A stretch of DNA of 6,576 nt from Pseudomonas sp. (GTDB lineage Bacteria; Pseudomonadota; Gammaproteobacteria; Pseudomonadales; Pseudomonadaceae): the NCBI GenBank assembly GCA_003523465.1, contig DQAA01000467.1, positions 686 through 7,261 of the forward strand. The letters run 5' to 3'. Below are positions 6,533-6,576 of the stretch, in pieces. Each line of letters opens with the position of its first letter. Position 1 is the stretch's first letter. The translations under genes and the position numbers were made by a program. The notes beneath the pieces are model-generated. The model was not told where the DNA came from, did not search any database, and was given only the letters and a program-made list of their open reading frames with translations.

Positions 6533-6555
6533 GGTTGAAGTGAAAGACTTCAACC
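6533..6555 (+). promoter_or_regulatory. boxB-like hairpin of the rRNA leader
   Basis: GGTTGAAGT and ACTTCAACC form a perfect 9-bp stem around the 5-nt loop GAAAG. It stands directly upstream of boxA, the boxB-boxA order known from E. coli rRNA leaders. In rRNA antitermination boxA is the main signal and boxB is accessory. Confidence 0.8.
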
Positions 6556-6558
6556 ACC

Positions 6559-6570
6559 GCTCTTTAACAA
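6559..6570 (+). promoter_or_regulatory. boxA antitermination site of the rRNA leader
   Basis: GCTCTTTAACAA matches the boxA core of bacterial rRNA leaders. In the RNA it is bound by NusB and S10 (NusE), which help form the complex that lets RNA polymerase pass Rho terminators in the rRNA genes. Its position 3 nt after the boxB hairpin confirms that a 16S rRNA gene should begin a short distance beyond the window. Confidence 0.88.
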
Positions 6571-6576
6571 CTGAAT

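Noticed and set aside
6239..6553. 104-codon minus-strand open frame through the rRNA promoters
   Set aside because: It covers P1, P2 and the boxB hairpin, which explain this sequence better; Phe-, Ser- and Leu-rich composition reflects the AT-rich DNA.

Overview
The window looks like a chromosomal stretch of a pseudomonad, most likely the Pseudomonas fluorescens group. The evidence is high GC with GC-rich third codon positions, pseudomonad-type signalling proteins, and an rRNA operon leader at the right edge. No transposase, integrase, phage gene, tRNA or CRISPR array is visible. The DNA is almost entirely coding up to about 6167.

Layout: (1) 1-767 (+) is the C-terminal five-sixths of a LysR-type regulator cut by the window edge. 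(2) 706-1920 (-) is a soluble GAF-domain histidine kinase whose 3' end overlaps the LysR gene tail to tail by 62 bp. (3) 1913-2125 (-) is a candidate 70-residue protein that would be translationally coupled to the kinase. (4) 2124-2447 (+) is a 107-residue protein of unknown function. Its ATG shares a CATG palindrome with the start codon of the candidate small gene. (5) 2451-5033 (-) is a membrane protein with CHASE4-like, PAS, GGDEF and EAL regions. (6) 5091-6167 (-) is an AdrA-type (MASE2-GGDEF) diguanylate cyclase. (7) 6168-6576 is non-coding: the upstream region of adrA, then two tandem sigma-70 promoters and the boxB/boxA antitermination leader of an rRNA operon. The 16S gene itself starts beyond the right edge.

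The two cyclic-di-GMP enzymes lie head to tail on the minus strand 57 bp apart and probably form an operon. One is a synthase; the other has intact synthase and phosphodiesterase motifs. They are transcribed away from the rRNA promoters, so the two units are divergent. The histidine kinase has no response regulator in the window.

Most of this is ordinary pseudomonad core chromosome. The points most worth a second look are four copies of a TTGAAGT/ACTTCAA arm in the rRNA leader that could form alternative hairpins, the tightly packed start region at 2123-2126 with its candidate small gene, and a perfect 13-bp palindrome upstream of adrA.
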